The notes under the pieces: generated by a model
Databases searched by the model: none
The model's input: the letters and a program-made list of their open reading frames with translations, nothing else
Told to the model about the DNA's origin: nothing
Translations under genes and position numbers: made by a program
Source of the DNA: Cristatella mucedo
Taxonomy: Eukaryota > Bryozoa > Phylactolaemata > Cristatellidae
DNA: 64,000 nucleotides
Reading direction: 5' to 3'
Assembly (NCBI GenBank): GCA_009760855.2
Contig: WPIO01000003.1
Location: 55,001-119,000, forward strand
Shown here: positions 25,889 through 38,925 of the stretch, one piece after another
Layout of the letters: each line of letters starts with the position of its first letter
How positions within the stretch are numbered: position 1 is the first letter of the stretch

Positions 25889-27990
25889 CTGCAAAGTAGA
25901 AAACGGTAATGGTAAGAAACGGAGGTGCTAATACTTAGAGCACAATCACGAGAAACTCTCAATTCGACCAAATTTGTAAGTAAATAGCTGATACAATACC
26001 GTGATTCTGGTAGACAGGTAAATATCATGGCTGAATATAAGGATTAAGATAAACTAAAATAAGCGCTTATTACTAAACATTCTACTCATGAAATAAATAT
26101 TCACTACAGATCTCAGCTGGGTACCTGTAAGGCTCGCACTTTAGTAAGGAACCTTACAAGTTTTATGGAATAGCTAGTGGCCCTTATTCAAGTTTTCTAT
26201 ATGAGGTTTTCTATCGGAGATTTACCATGCAAGATGTGCTATACATATCCAAGCTTGCAGAAATTACATCACCGGATGTTTAATTACACGTAGAGCAAAC
26301 CCTATCTGAGTGTCATCAGAAACAGTCTAGCCTATTTCTTAAAACTGGCGTTAGACTTTCATTTGAAATTTCAGATTGACGACAAGCAATAATAAAACAT
26401 TTGTGTGCCTTAATGGAAAATAATCTATTTCGAGGCACATTTCGTTTGGGGCAAAGGAAGCACGATTGAATGTGTGAGTGGTAGCATGCTCAACATTCAT
26501 TTGAAATGTTTTACGCTTTTTTTTAGAGCGTATTGACATTAAATTCAGTAATACAATATGAGTGTCATAATCGCGAGTGCCCGTGGCATCCGAAGCAGTT
26601 ATGTAATTCCGTTCTACCGTACAAAAAGGAAACCAAGGTCGTACAATAATTCAACTACCTCTCATTACGATACAGCTTTCAATCTTTCAAAAAGCGAGAA
26701 TGCAAAAATTCAATGTTAACAATGTCTTCCCATAGCGTTAGCAGTAAACAACATAGTAAAATACTTGGATTTGTGAAAGACGTGCTTCGTAGCATTTAGC
26801 TACGGACGCTCAACAGTGAATCAGTGTGCAGGTATACACAGATTTTTGTATTCATGTACAAGACAATTTAAGCCTACAATTGCACTTTCAACTCTAATTT
26901 AAATGCACCCTGTCAATTTTAGAATCAAGAAAACGTTAGCGATTACCACACAGCCCTTTGGCAGTTACATATACAATTTATCAAATGGTAGAAAAGGATA
27001 CAATTTGGATAGGGTCTGCTGAAAAGTGCAAGCAAGTTTTACGATACGAGAAGCTATTAAATTGGTCGCGTTGTATCGTAATCGAGAGGTCCACATAAAT
27101 CCTCGGAACCTTCCTGCTTCCTAACTGAGGACGCAGCCTAGAAAGAGGTAATAGTAATACAAACACTACTGCATTTTATAAAGCGCCCTGGGAGAATTAA
27201 ATCTCTTTGTGGGTGCTTTATATTTACTGCAAAGGAATATCTATCGAATGGTAAGACGCCGGTGATTGTGAGAAGAGAATAAAATTGGCTTAGAAATGCG
27301 GTATCCATAATATTATTCGGTGGTTGGTAGTATACAAATGGCTTGTGATCACTTGCACAAGTTCAAAATATTTGGAAAACAGTTGTAGAAAAAAGATGAA
27401 AATAGGCTGTCATCTCGATGTAAAACACGTTCAGGTACCACTGGAGTCTGACAGAAATCCAATCAACATTCACCGCCATTACAAGACACGAAATGAACTG
27501 CAAAATTACAGCTTTTTAACTGGGCTTAGTCTGTTAAGGTTATTTAGGCTCTCATTTTCACAGCTTTCTACAAACTGTGTGCACATTGAGCATTTTCAGC
27601 CGAAGACTAAAACCAACTACTACTATAGTTTAAAATTATACAACATGACCGCACTAATATGTAAAATGATCAGACTCCTGTCATCCAGAAAAAAGGAGGT
27701 AAAATTAAAATAAGAAAACATAATTCGCAAGGCAAAACGCTAAGCCAGCTACTGGAAAATGCAGACAAAATTCAAGTTAGTTACGGATATTTTAATCAAA
27801 ATTAGCAGCACTAAACAAATTTATACTGCCCCTTCAATCAAGAGTAAACCAGAAAATGTAATGATATTCTTGTTCAGTACTGCAGTAGTCCTTCACCTTT
27901 TCTGATCATCCTAAATAGTCACCAGCTAATTTAAATTATCGCATAGCATCTTTATTAACAGAATGCCTTTATATAAATCAGAGCTAGGAA
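25889..27990 (-). repeat. Intron segment duplicated at 29705-35045 (copy 1)
   Basis: Non-coding DNA upstream of the gene C exon recurs, diverged but collinear, at 29705-30290 and, after a 3.2 kb interruption, at 33540-35045. Examples: TAGAAAACGGYAATG; GACGCCGGTRATT (27255 and 34243); CACTTG-ACA..TTTGGAAAACAGTTG / ACTTGGCAAACAGTTG (27352 and 34343); and CATCTTTATTAACA / CGTCTTTATTAACA (27946 and 34989). Confidence 0.75.
27175..27258 (-). mobile_element. LINE family 1, 3'-end relic
   Basis: TTTATAAAGCGCCCTGGGAG through AAAGGAATATC..GAATGGTAAG is the family 1 tail in reverse. It is missing from the duplicate at about 34235, so it inserted into copy 1 after the duplication. Confidence 0.8.
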
Positions 27991-28394
27991 ACTCAGGCCT
28001 TTAAGCCAGCTAATGCCTTGCTAGTGCTCCAGTCGGCCCTAGTGGCCCCCTAGCTATTTATTGGTTGATCAGTAGCCAAATTGAGTTGTCTCGGTTTTCT
28101 TCCCACTCACTAAAGAGGTACTTTGACCAATTAGTATCCTGACTAACGACTTTTTGAAGCTTGAGCCATCTCTCGGCCGCTTTTTGCTTTTAGCTGAGAG
28201 CTAACTGTTAGTGTGCCTGATTTTGCATCGCACGTTTCTTAGTGTGATTTTAAAACTGCGACTTTATTTCCCAGACGTGTTGCATCTGCAGCACTTAGCC
28301 GTGATGGATTTGCGCCAGAAAGTGTTAACACGGACGATGACTAAATCCGGCCTTTAAGCCAGATAAACCTTATCTAGCACTACATTTTTATTAA

Positions 28395-29262
28395 CCAGCA
28401 GCTCGAAATCTTGGTGTCATGTTCCAAATTGACCTCTCGTTAGACGACCACATCCGCTCCACAAGTAAAGTCTGCCTTCTTTTAGCTACATAACAATGCT
28501 AAAATTCGGGCTTATCTAGATGAGGATATCACGTCTAAGTTGGTCCATGCATTTGTGAAATCTCGTCTTGATTTCTGTAACTGACTGCTTGCTGGCGTAC
28601 CGGCATGTGCAATCAGGTGATTACAGCTGGTGTAAAACGCCACAGCTGGGCTTGTCTGTCGTAAGCTTGACAGTTGCCACATCATACCACTTCTCGCTGA
28701 CCTGCACTGGCTATCAGTCAAGGAAAGGATCGGTTCCAAGGTTTTGTCGCTCAATTTTAGGTCACTTCATTCTGTGGCTCCAGCCTATCTCTCAGATATA
28801 CTACCCCATCAGGCCAAGCATCGTACCACCCGCTTTTCGGAATCCAACAGTCTTCAAATACCTCGTACAAACCTCAAATCCTTTGGAGACCGTGCATTTA
28901 GTTCGTATGCTCTCAAAGCCTGGAACTCCCTCCCGACTTGCATCAGAACAACCCCTGACTTGACCAAATTTAAAAAGAACTTAGAGACACACCTATTTAG
29001 GACAGCATTTAGTGGGTCCCTGTGGTTCGTCCTTGATGTGGTTATGGGTGCTGACACCGTGCATACTGCCACTAACCACGTTTGCATGCTGACCCTGTGC
29101 ATGTAGCCCCTAATCATGTTATTCATGTTGTTTATCAAGCATGATATTACTCACCATTCAATTGCGTTTCCCTTTGCAGCATATGTAAAGCGCCTAGAAA
29201 GAGATTGACTTCTCTGAGGGCGCTTTATTAAGTGCATTGTTATTGTTATTATTATTACTTGA
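28395..29262 (+). mobile_element. LINE family 1, 5'-truncated copy
   Basis: Starts inside the reverse transcriptase C-terminus (AGCTCGAAATCTTGGTGTCA, as at 56382) and runs through the thumb-like C-terminal region to the family 3' end. Peptides recognisable in shifting frames include FVKSRLDFCN, LLADLHWL-like, SFGDRAFSSYALKAWNSLPT and KKNLETHLFRTAFSGSLWF. It ends in TCAAG-like TTATTGTTATTATTATT. Several frameshifts and stops make it dead. Confidence 0.88.
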
Positions 29263-29704
29263 GTTCGGCATAAAGTCACCCTAGTTATTTGTAGGTTGAT
29301 CCAGCCTGATTATGAATTCTAATTAAAATAATAAATTTGATATTTCGCACTTGGGAGAGAACTTAACCTCTTTCTAATCACTGTAAATTCGCTTTAAAAG
29401 AAGCGAATCGATCGAACGGTTAGTAAATGCACGATCGGAGGGTTAGTAAATGTGTGAAAGCAGTTTTTTCCCTAATTACTGGTGGTTGCAGTTAAAACTA
29501 GTGCCCGTGTTTATTTTTAGAACTGACGTCGCCTGCTTCCATGAACAGAACTGCATGGCCGTTTTGGGGTGATAAATGTCTTCTACCTCTAAAATTGCTG
29601 GGCAAGTCTGAGCTTCAGTTTTGGCTTTATGATTGTTCGTTCGTCTGACCACACAATGTCAGGCGGCCAGTACAGTGGGCTCGGTTTATACTGGCCTAGT
29701 GTGA
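29263..29704. other. Unassigned spacer between LINE copy and duplicated exon stub
   Basis: Nothing recognised. It holds a short direct repeat, CGATCG-ACGGTTAGTAAATG / CGATCGGAGGGTTAGTAAATG, at 29412-29450. Confidence 0.4.
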
Positions 29705-29724
29705 CCATTTTTTGTAATACACAC
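29705..29724 (-). pseudogene. Stub of a duplicated CTHRC1-like exon
   Basis: On the minus strand, CTATTTTTAAG followed by AGTGTGTATTACAAAAAATGG matches the acceptor and first codons of the gene C exon at 25888 (VYYKKW versus VYYNKW). Downstream the similarity stops abruptly and stop codons follow, so only the first few codons were duplicated or kept. Confidence 0.65.
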
Positions 29725-30290
29725 TCTTAAAAATAGAAAACGGCAATGACTAAAGCGAAGGTGCTGATGCATGGAGCAAATTCATGTACAATTTTCAATT
29801 CGATCGTCTTTTGAAGTAGGCAGCGGATAAAATACCTTGCTACTTGTAACAAGGACAACATCACGGTTGAATATAAGGGCAAAGTGAGAATGCACATTAA
29901 CACTTTCTGCAAAAGCTTTCTACGTAGGAATGAAGTTTCAATTTTCGATCTCAGCTAGATATTGCTATTATTCGGATATCTCCTTAAGTACATTAAACTT
30001 TGTGGAATACCCAACGATCTTAGTTGACATTTTCCATATGAGGATTTTATCAATGCTGACTGTGTAAAATTTGCTATGCCTATCTATAACATATATTGCA
30101 GAAAATAAATCATCGGGGTGTTTGATGACGTGTAGAGCTAACCCTAAATTACTCTAATCAGGAATGGTTTAGCCTTTTCCTATACATGCAGTGTTACACT
30201 TTCATTTCAATCTGACTCAGACAGTTATAATACTAATGATAAATATTAATTGGCATGGTGCCTTAAAAGAAGAGAATATTCGTCTTGATC
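29725..30290 (-). repeat. Copy 2 of the duplicated intron, first part
   Basis: Diverged match to 25889-26430: GGAGGTGCTAATAC / GAAGGTGCTGATGC, TTTTCTATATGAGG / TTTTCCATATGAGG, and GACTTTCATTTGAAAT / CACTTTCATTTCAATC. A short plus-strand open frame (30191-30529) begins here without recognisable similarity. Confidence 0.7.
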
Positions 30291-30714
30291 ATTACACAGT
30301 CTCAGTAGAGGCACGGGATTTAAAAACCATTCAGCAGGTTTTACAACAATTATGTTTACAAGTAACTAGTTATTCACCTCAACCAGCTTCAGGGAAGTAC
30401 CTCGCTCTACCCACTTTTGGCAAGTCAGAATACAAGTACTTTAACACGCATGAATTGGTAAGCTGTTACTTGCTGTCAAGCTGCTTAGGGTCTACCTTTG
30501 CGTTGTGTAGTTTTGGCATTATAAGCTAGGATATTTCATGCTGGACGTCTAAACATCCCCATTAACTACACGACGGTGAAACGTAACGTCAGCTCATAGG
30601 AAACCTAACGTTTGTTGCTTGACTACAAGGCTTCGTTCTTTCAATATGTGATGCTGTTGTGCTGCCATAACACCTATACGGTGGAATACAGGTGTTCCCT
30701 TCAAAAGCCGACTA
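30291..30714. other. Unassigned segment interrupting the duplicated intron
   Basis: No homology recognised. It belongs to the roughly 3.2 kb present in copy 2 but not copy 1. Confidence 0.4.
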
Positions 30715-31485
30715 AATTTTAAAAGATTTTAAAGAGAGGTTTAACAGCTAGCCGTCACGTCAGATCCCTGTCTAAGATTAGAACCTATATTCCGCGGTGG
30801 CTCTAAAGAACTTTGAATAACTCCTTTCTTCTCTCTCAGCTAGATGGTTGTGTAGTCCTCTTGGCTGGGCGACGGAAAAAAGCGACTAGGTCACCTCAGC
30901 TGCCGATGAATACGACTGCAAGTCTTGTCTTCAAATCACGGAGTTTTGATCATGCGTATAATTGCTGAAAGAGCTTAAATGGCTGCTTGTTTTTTCACGA
31001 ATACAGTGTAAAGTTCTCACACTGACCCACAAGGTCCGCGGCGGCTGGCTTCTCCGAACCTAACTGGACCGCTGCACCAGTTTCAGTCTACGCGTACCCT
31101 AACGTGCTTCGCGGAGGGAAAATAAATGATCTATTTCTCTCCTCCGCCTAAAGACCGTTGGTTTCCGAAGCTTTTGCTCTGCAGCTTCTGCAGCGTTGAA
31201 TTCACTTTCACAGCTCTTACGCTATGACAACTGCTCTCCTGCTGTGGACTGCGGTGCATTCTTTCGAGCAGTCCTTAATAGCTACTTCCGTGCGTCTCTC
31301 TAACTCAACTGCATTGCTATATCAGCCGAGCTTCTCGCTCTCTCTTTGTTGCGTAAGATGAAGTATGGCGTCTACCAAATTCGTAGCGAAACCCGCACGG
31401 CTGTGAGTGGGCAAGACAAAACCTTATCGTGTAACGCCCCAATAGTCAATGTGGCTTCGCTGAGTTACAGAGGGAGATACATTTC
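30715..31485 (+). mobile_element. LINE family 2, 3' fragment, heavily decayed
   Basis: Follows the family 2 element from about 60240 to 60975: TTTAACAGCTAGCCGTCACG, CTCTTGGCTGGGCGACG, ACACTGACCCACAAGGTCCG, ACCGCTGCACCAGTTTC, CGTTGGTTTCCGAAGCTTTT and GCGTAAGATGAAGTATGGCG, ending at GGGAGATACATTT. All frames are broken. Confidence 0.85.
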
Positions 31486-32427
31486 TCTGGCCAGTTCGAC
31501 TTTTAGGTAACGGACATTATTAACGTTTGTGTGATTTCTGGCTAGTTAATAATTGTTATACTTGTTTCTCTCTCATTGTCTTTAAGTGGGTTGATTTCCA
31601 TTCACAGGCAGATTTCAGCAACACACGATGCACGTTTATTGTAAGCCTTTGACTTGCTTGAAGGCTTGGAGAGATTAAAGCTTGGGTACAGTCATGCGAT
31701 CTCCTTATTAGCAAAATAGACAAATTACACTTTGAGATTAATTGGCAAAAGGATCAGTCTAAGTACTGGAAAGAAGTGAGCCAAGTAAAAAGTCATGTGG
31801 TACTTATCCCGGTTCCGTCCAATGTTTTCCTTGTGTTTAAGCAGAGTCTGCCACCCTTTCAATCTCACTGGATTTCATGCATTTCGCTAAAAGGCCACTT
31901 GGCTGATTAAAGGTATAATTTAGGTCAAGAAACAAATGTGAGACTGCCAATAATATTAATATGTATTCCCTACCACAGCACTATTTATGCTAGGCTAGTA
32001 CCCTCCGCGTACCCAAACCCTCAAAATGTCTACTATCTGTACTCGTAAGTAAAGCTTCATTACTGATTTGTATTTTCTCAGCGAAAAACTCAATAAACTG
32101 ATATCAGTAAAGTAAGTTGACTATTTCCCGTCCAACAGCATGCATATCACGCAGGGAGCATGTGGCTAGATCAAAAAGTATATCTTACTACTAAGTCAAA
32201 GTTGAACCAAATTTATAAATACTGCAATCAGTCCTGCTAATTTTAAAGACCTTGACTATTTTGGCTGCTCTCTGAATACTTGCCACATGCTATTAAATGC
32301 TCTCCTACAGCCACATAATGATATTCATCAGCCTTTAGAAACACCCAAGCAGGTGTATTTTGTTCGTACGTCGATGCAGTGACGTAACTGCTTACGTTTT
32401 AGCCCATACTTGGAAACAACAATATTA
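31486..32427. other. Unassigned
   Basis: No gene or repeat recognised. Confidence 0.35.
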
Positions 32428-32515
32428 ATAACAGTAATCCATTTTATAAGGCACTCTCAGAGAACTCAATCTCCTTCTAGGCACTTTACATTTGCTCGAC
32501 GTAGAGACTACTCGA
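32428..32515 (-). mobile_element. LINE family 1, 3'-end relic
   Basis: Reverse of the family 1 tail: TATAAGGCACTCTCAGAGAA, then TCTCCTTCTAGGCACTTTAC and ATTTGCTCGACG. Older than most copies, with several substitutions. Confidence 0.75.
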
Positions 32516-33539
32516 TTTGTTTAAAAGGAAGGTTTGATTTTATAATTTCTTGCATTGGATGTTAATTTTTTAAGACCTAATTACTCAGTACATTAATGAA
32601 ATAACAACCGAAATAATAATAAGTAAATAATGCGTCGGTAAATTAAGTGAAACATTCTATTGGAAAAATAGAAATGAAAACATAATACGAATTAAGCTAT
32701 TAAGTAATAATTAAGCTTAGTATTATTCGTATTCAAGGAAATAATAAATATTTTTAGTTTATAAAAACATGCAAAGTTCATCCAAACGGGAATAGCATTG
32801 CTATTGTTGATACAAACTCAAAACAAAATTAATCAGAAACTAACATAGGATTTGACAAGAAATCTCAAATTGACTGGGCTCTGGAAAAAATCGATGATGC
32901 GCTAAAAACTGATTACAATAGAAAATTTCTTCAATTGTATATGTAGAATAGTTTCAAATATACAAATTTCACTGCTTAAATCGACATGCTACGATGGTGG
33001 CCAGTGTGCTTAGTTGAAAATTAAGTTTAGCTGAGAAAATGCCAAAAGTTATAACAATATTGCACATTGACAGCTATTATTTTTCAAACAAAATATCTGA
33101 AAGTTGTACAATAAATTTGCATGTAAATCCCAACGAAGAAAAAAAATCGTAAACAGCATTACATACTTGCAGGTTTTGTGCTGCGGAGTGGGTTGTACAC
33201 TGCTATTCTACAGTCAAAAGTGCCTTAGCCAAAAAAGTGAGCTATTCAAGTGATCTCATTTGCAGAGTGGCAGCACAACATTAATATCTCTGACCATTGC
33301 CTGCAGTAGCAATACATATAATCTCCAAGGGAATGAAAATGACACGAAACGGAGTCGTAAAGAGTGAGCCCCTGTGATACTCCCGAGCTACGATACTGGG
33401 TAAGGTTGTAGTCACATAGGCTTGTGGTTAGTAAAATCGTATCAATTCCTTTGGCTAAAATTTTTCTGTTAGGGTCTGGATGAGATTACGTTTACCTGTG
33501 CTTTTCCTGTCGGTGATAGAAGATGGGGTTTGCAGCTAG
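32516..33539. other. Unassigned AT-rich segment
   Basis: A 19-codon minus-strand frame at about 33163-33220 lies between a possible acceptor and a GTATGT donor, but it has no recognisable similarity. Confidence 0.35.
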
Positions 33540-35045
33540 GGAAAAAAAGCAGCATTAGCATTAGCATAAAAAGAACTTCAGAGTTCATCGCTTAACGCGT
33601 ATTGGGATTGTATTTAGTTCCACGACCCGAGTGTCATCGTGGCGAGTGCTTGTCACGTCGACAGCAATTTTTGAATTCAGTCCTGCCGTAGAAGAAAGGA
33701 AGCAGGTTCCGATATTTATCAAAATAATTATCAATATGATGCATGTTTTAATTCTCTAAAAAGCGAAAAGTCAATAATCCACTCACAGCACTGTCTATTC
33801 ATAGTCTCAGCAGCGAACCAGATAGTCAAATGCTTGAATTTTTGAAAGATGTGTTCAGGAGAATTAGGCTGTGAAAGTTTTACAGAAGTTCAGGATTTCA
33901 TGCATTTTTTATTACTTATTATATACGAGAGAATTTGCGCTTAAAATTGCACTTGTAACTATGATGTAAATGCATTACGACAGCTTCAGGCACAAGTAAA
34001 CGTTAGTGATTCCTAACCAGCCCTCTGAAAAATATGTATATCATTTATCAAACGTTAGAAAATGAGGAAATTTGAAACTAAGCCACCTCAAAGTGTGTGT
34101 AAGTTTTCCGATATGAAAAGCTAGTTACACAATGCAAGTTTTTACATAATATTGCTTGAGCAAGCACGGTCGTCGTTGACAGGTCTAAATAAATCCTTGG
34201 ATCCAGGATCTCGGTGCTAAATTGATGACCCAGCCTAGAATAGACGCCGGTAATTATGGAGGCATATAGAAAATTTGATTTAGAAGCGCAGTATTCGTGT
34301 TATTATTGAACAGCCGTTGGTAAATTAGGGGTTGCTGACCACTTGTACAGTTTGAAAATACTTGGCAAACAGTTGCGAATGGAATGGAATAGGCTATGAA
34401 TCCCGAGGTAAAATAAGCTCTGATACTGTTGGAGTCAATCATAAATCAAAAATACATCCAACACCACAAGAAGAAGAAAGTTCAACTACACAATTACAAA
34501 TTTTTAAGCGCAAGAAATATGTAAATATTATTGTGGTTCTCTTTTTAAAGGGCTTTCGACCAACGATTTGTATATTCTTGCTATTCTTGCCCAAAGCAAT
34601 GTTTATATCTTTGCCATTCTGGTCAAAACAAGCTACTACTGCAATTGAATAGCTCTATAGCCCAAAGAAACCACAATTACCAATATAATTAGTCGTCCCA
34701 CCTCATGACCACCTGACTACACTAATATTTTAAAGAATACCCCCATCCCAGAAAATGAATTCAAAAGTAGATTTTGACTAGCTGAATCTCACTTCAAATA
34801 GGCGAATTAATTCCTGAAAAAGTCACAAAAAATTCAATCAATTAATGATATTTAAATTAAAATAGACCTCAATTAACAAAGTTTATCTGTACCTCCTATT
34901 AACAGGTTGCAAGAAAGTGAATGCTGTTCGTGGTCGCATCCTTTTCAGACCTTTCTCAATGAACACCAGCTAACCTAACTTAGTGCATCACGTCTTTATT
35001 AACAAGCTGGCTTACTCTAACTAAGCATGGCAGGGAATTCAGTCT
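33540..35045 (-). repeat. Copy 2 of the duplicated intron, second part
   Basis: Collinear with about 26470-27990. See the landmarks under copy 1. The LINE relic at 27175-27258 is absent here. Confidence 0.72.
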
Positions 35046-35081
35046 TATTTATTCTGTGACGGATTAGAATGTAATCGCAGC

Positions 35082-35651
35082 ATGATGCTTTATTGGCAAA
35101 TGCGACAATCAAACTCGCTTTTATTGAAAATAATTACAAGCCGCGTATATCAATCAGACCTGCAGTCAGTTGTCTTCAAATATTCTATCAGATTAAAGTA
35201 TACATATGAATGCCAAAATTATGCCATTGTAATCACTGACCTGACGATGCAACTTCAAATAGAAGGAATTTTATTCTTCAAACGCATTCCATGGGACAAC
35301 AAGTTCGAATCAATCCAGAGACTTCATTTATTTTGCGAGCATTCATTAACGTATTGGATTGGTCTTGAGATACTGGTTTTAATATCTCCACAATTTTCTT
35401 GCAAAGGCTGCAGCGTTCAGTTTTGTAGAAATAATGATGCATGTGAGAAAACGCTCCTGCGTTTTACTCTTCCCGTTTTCTCAGAAATTCATTCAACTCA
35501 CAAAACCAAACATTCTAAACATCAACAACAAAAGTGTTCAATGTCGTTGCTAATTTCAAATATAATTTATAATTGGGGCACATATAAATTTACTTTTACA
35601 ATAGAGCAAGTGCATTTCGTCAACTGTGACCTTGCTAGAAGGTTACCTTGA
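35082..35651 (+). CDS. Orphan open frame of 189 codons, function unknown
   Basis: The longest open frame in the window outside mobile elements and recognised exons. It opens with MMLYWQMRQSNSLLLKII and ends LARRLP. I recognise no domain. It has no clear signal peptide, although 90-115 is hydrophobic; cysteines cluster in CKGCSVQFCRNNDAC. A rough estimate from base composition gives well under one such frame expected by chance in 64 kb, but composition is uneven here and codon usage is AT-driven. There is no paralogue in the window and no visible splice support. It could be a single-exon gene, a fragment of an unknown mobile element, or a chance frame. Confidence 0.2.
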   Translation: MMLYWQMRQSNSLLLKIITSRVYQSDLQSVVFKYSIRLKYTYECQNYAIVITDLTMQLQIEGILFFKRIPWDNKFESIQRLHLFCEHSLTYWIGLEILVLISPQFSCKGCSVQFCRNNDACEKTLLRFTLPVFSEIHSTHKTKHSKHQQQKCSMSLLISNIIYNWGTYKFTFTIEQVHFVNCDLARRLP

Positions 35652-37420
35652 TAGTTCCAAAATCTTGGTCACTATTGATTCCCAACCAGTAATAATGAAA
35701 TAGGTTAAAAAATGGTAACCTAACAACTTTTCCATCCGCTGTAGTCACTAAAAAAGAGAATCATGCATTAGGTTAGATCCGCGCCTTATTTAAAAAGTAT
35801 AAATCAACATCTCTGTCCATTTTTGGTGCAAGCCTTTTTGCTACAGTGTCTACATTCCTATTAACGACTATATTACAATGCTATTATATTAATACAATAA
35901 TATTACAACGATAGTTCTCATGCTTTCATAGCTTATGCCACAAGCTACATATCTGCCAGGACTGTATTAGATATGTATAGAAGAAAAAGCTCTTCTGAGA
36001 TACATAGTTTAAATGATTTTGCCGTTTCAAAGAATTTCATTTGAAATTGACGTGTACTGATTTGCTTCGCATGAAGCTCTGTGGTAGATCCATCCAGATC
36101 AGTAGTGTATCTCTTGCTTATGCAACTCTATTTGGAGTTACTAAGTTTAAATTCTCCGGTGATTGTTGATCACTGAGATGTTCAATTGTCTCAACTCAAT
36201 TCAGCTCGTTACTGTGCGAAAGCTGTCATACATACCACTGCGATCATGGAAAAGTGAATCGCCAAAGAGGTATGAATGGCATGTTTGCATTTTACAGAAT
36301 TCGAGTAAATATTTTCCCTGAGACACAAAGTTATAGGCATGTAAATATTTAGCTTGAATTAAATTATAAATTAGTGTATGACACGAAATCAGCACAAATA
36401 CAGAACTTAGGCAACGTATTTCCTCTCAGGGCAAATTACTTGCCCGTAAAAAGCATATGCTAAGTGCAGGTCCATCCCGAAACATTTATTTTTACAAGAA
36501 AACGATAAAAATGTGCCTTTGTCCTCATCAGCTCACCTTACCACCAAGAATTTTTGCAATTTACGGACTAATTGACAGGACTTTCAAAAAATCTTTCCTA
36601 CATGACACTAGATTTCGTGCTTAAGCATTATAGCCTCAGCCAAGCTTTGTTAGAAGTATCTTGTTTATCTGCAGCTTGGACAACCGTTACTACTTGTCCT
36701 AGATATAGAAAAGGATTGAGTTTGGCCGGAGAGATATATTAAGCCTGACAAATAGTAATTTGACCGTTCTTTATATTTACGATTTTAATGATACATTTTT
36801 AAGACTTTCCTTACATGCAATCTTGTTCCAGGCAAAAAGTCGATAGAGTAGAATTCTAATAGAAAACTCTCCTGACGTTACTACAAAATTTCGACTCAAT
36901 TTCTGTGGAAAATGCAGCTACATACTAGAACGCATCGTCAAGTGGTTCTCTGCCAGGAACCGATTAATCAACGCATGGACAGATTAACGTAAATATGCTT
37001 ATCTGCGATACTTTAAAAACTTGTAAAGCCACAATGGAAGTGCCGTCGTCTGTAAACATGCATCTACTTTCAGGCTTGGAGCTGCTGATGTATTTCTTGA
37101 CATATGAGTCACTGTAGATTTGGATGCGGGAGCAGCGGGATTTGCCTATTCATGGAAGCAGGCACGAGGTCTTTAACTGACCATGCAAATAAATGTGAAG
37201 TAGGTTGTCCTAACATGAAAATTTAAATTTCAGTTTTTCATTGCCATAAGCTTGGCAATTAGGACGGAGCATGAAAGTGCCCTATAGTACAGCTAAAGTG
37301 CGTGATGGTACAGCTGCTTAAGGTTTCAAGTAGAAGATGTCAATCTGTACGATTAACTAGTATTCCTATATACCCACTAAAATGTATTGCTTCATTAAAA
37401 ATTGTAATTATATTGCAAAC
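35652..37420. other. Unassigned AT-rich stretch
   Basis: Nothing recognised on either strand. Confidence 0.35.
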
Positions 37421-37483
37421 CTGACTAAGTTAGCCAAGCCGTGGTAGCAGTCGTCTTCAAACGCCGACACAATCAATACTAGC

Positions 37484-37708
37484 ATGACTCTTTCTTGGTT
37501 CCCGCGCCGCCATGCATCAACAGCGGAATCTGCCAGCAGGAACGCGTTGCTTGCGACCTGGTGCGACGCCTGGTACAGTTACTGGTGTGCGGGCCGTCGT
37601 GATATCAAGCACAAGAGACTCACGTCTTTGCCACGCGAAGAGCATCTTATCGCTAAAAAGCTAAGAATGGCGAGCATGTGCTCCTCCGACGAAGAGGTAG
37701 GTAACTAA
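37484..37708 (+). CDS. Candidate coding exon of unknown function
   Basis: A GC-rich island (about 37430-37700) stands out against AT-rich flanks and carries an open plus-strand frame from an ATG at 37484. It ends with LRMASMCSSDEE followed by a GAAGAG|GTAGGT donor-like site near 37695. The composition (basic, then an acidic SSDEE end) is protein-like, but I recognise no family. It may be the 5' part of a transposon-encoded protein or a host exon. No matching downstream exon was found before the LINE tail at 38115. Confidence 0.25.
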   Translation: MTLSWFPRRHASTAESASRNALLATWCDAWYSYWCAGRRDIKHKRLTSLPREEHLIAKKLRMASMCSSDEEVGN

Positions 37709-38114
37709 TATTAAACTGCAAGCTGTTGCTCTCTAGCCAGCCTAGGCAGCTAGCAGTGACCATTAGATTCGGTTGGTTACTAGAGTGGCCCCGCGAATCG
37801 GTGAAATTGCCTCAACACAATTCGTGGCTCTGCATCGACCAAAAGTCCCTACCTAGATTTGGGGGAATACCTGCCGTGATCTTGTGTAACGGGTATGACT
37901 TCCCTAACTGACGGTTCCTTTGATTTCAAGGTATGCTAAGCCATTAATTCAACGATGCAAAAAAGCTGCATATCTGAGCCAATCAAATCACCAAGAGTGC
38001 ATAGTTAGGCTTTGTGCTGGAAGGATAGCACTCTTAATTAAAATATCTAGACTTCAGCCAATGGACTGTCTGTATCAGCTGCTATTTTTGCATGCTGTGG
38101 TAAGTCACCTCTAC

Positions 38115-38470
38115 TTGCAACCGCCGCTAATATAGTCGCAGCTTGGAACTCACTCCCTACTTGGGTCACAACATTCCCTGACTTGACAGCATTTAAAAAG
38201 AACTTAAAACCACAGCTATTTAGGACAGTATTTAGTGGGCCCCTGCGATTCGTCCTTCATGTGCATGTGCATGCTGACACTGTGAATGCTGCCAGTAACA
38301 ACACCTGCATGCTGACCCTGTGCATGTCACCCGTAACCATGTTATTCCGGTTGTTTATCAAGCACGATATTACTCACCATTCAATCGCGTTTCCCTTCGC
38401 AGCAAATGTACAGCGCCTAGAAAGAGATTGAGTTCCCTGAGGGCGCTTTATCAAGTCCATTATTATTACT
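38115..38470 (+). mobile_element. LINE family 1, 3' fragment
   Basis: Collinear with 56885-57235: AGCTTGGAACTCACTCCCTA, GACTTGACAGCATTTAAAAA, CTATTTAGGACAGTATTTAG, AGCGCCTAGAAAGAGATTGA and GAGGGCGCTTTATCAAG, then a TATTATTAC tail. Relatively young by eye. Confidence 0.9.
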
Positions 38471-38689
38471 ATTACCATGTGTTAACAATGCCTCAAGACA
38501 TTTATTTCTAGAAAACGAAGTCTAATCTCACTTAAATACTAATTTAATATTCTTTCATTATTCTTTCTTTCACTCTTTGAGATTTGTAAGCATCCTGGAA
38601 CAGATACTTCCCGATGACTTGATAGTCGGGTAGGCTCGTTGGCTAAGTGAATGGACGCTCATGTTTTATTTAGCAGCTAGAGTAGAGCT

Positions 38690-38925
38690 GTGATTTCTTA
38701 CTTGCAGAGATGTGTACACTGAAAGTGATTAAACGTTGCAGGGCTTGCTTAAAGGTCAATATTTACTGGCCTCTTACGATAATCTATGCCTAGATCCCCA
38801 CTTAGGATTGTGATTCCTTACTTGCATAAATGAGTGCTGTGAAATTTATTGAATGTTCAATGACTTGTCAAAATAATTCATTTATTGGCCCCACATGTTA
38901 ATCTGTGCCTGCATCCACACATATA
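38690..38925 (+). repeat. Two-unit tandem duplication of about 120 bp
   Basis: GTGATTTCTTACTTGCAGAG...CTATGCCTAGATCC (38690-38795) and GTGATTCCTTACTTGCATAA...CTGTGCCTGCATCC (38809-38918) are diverged copies side by side. Confidence 0.75.
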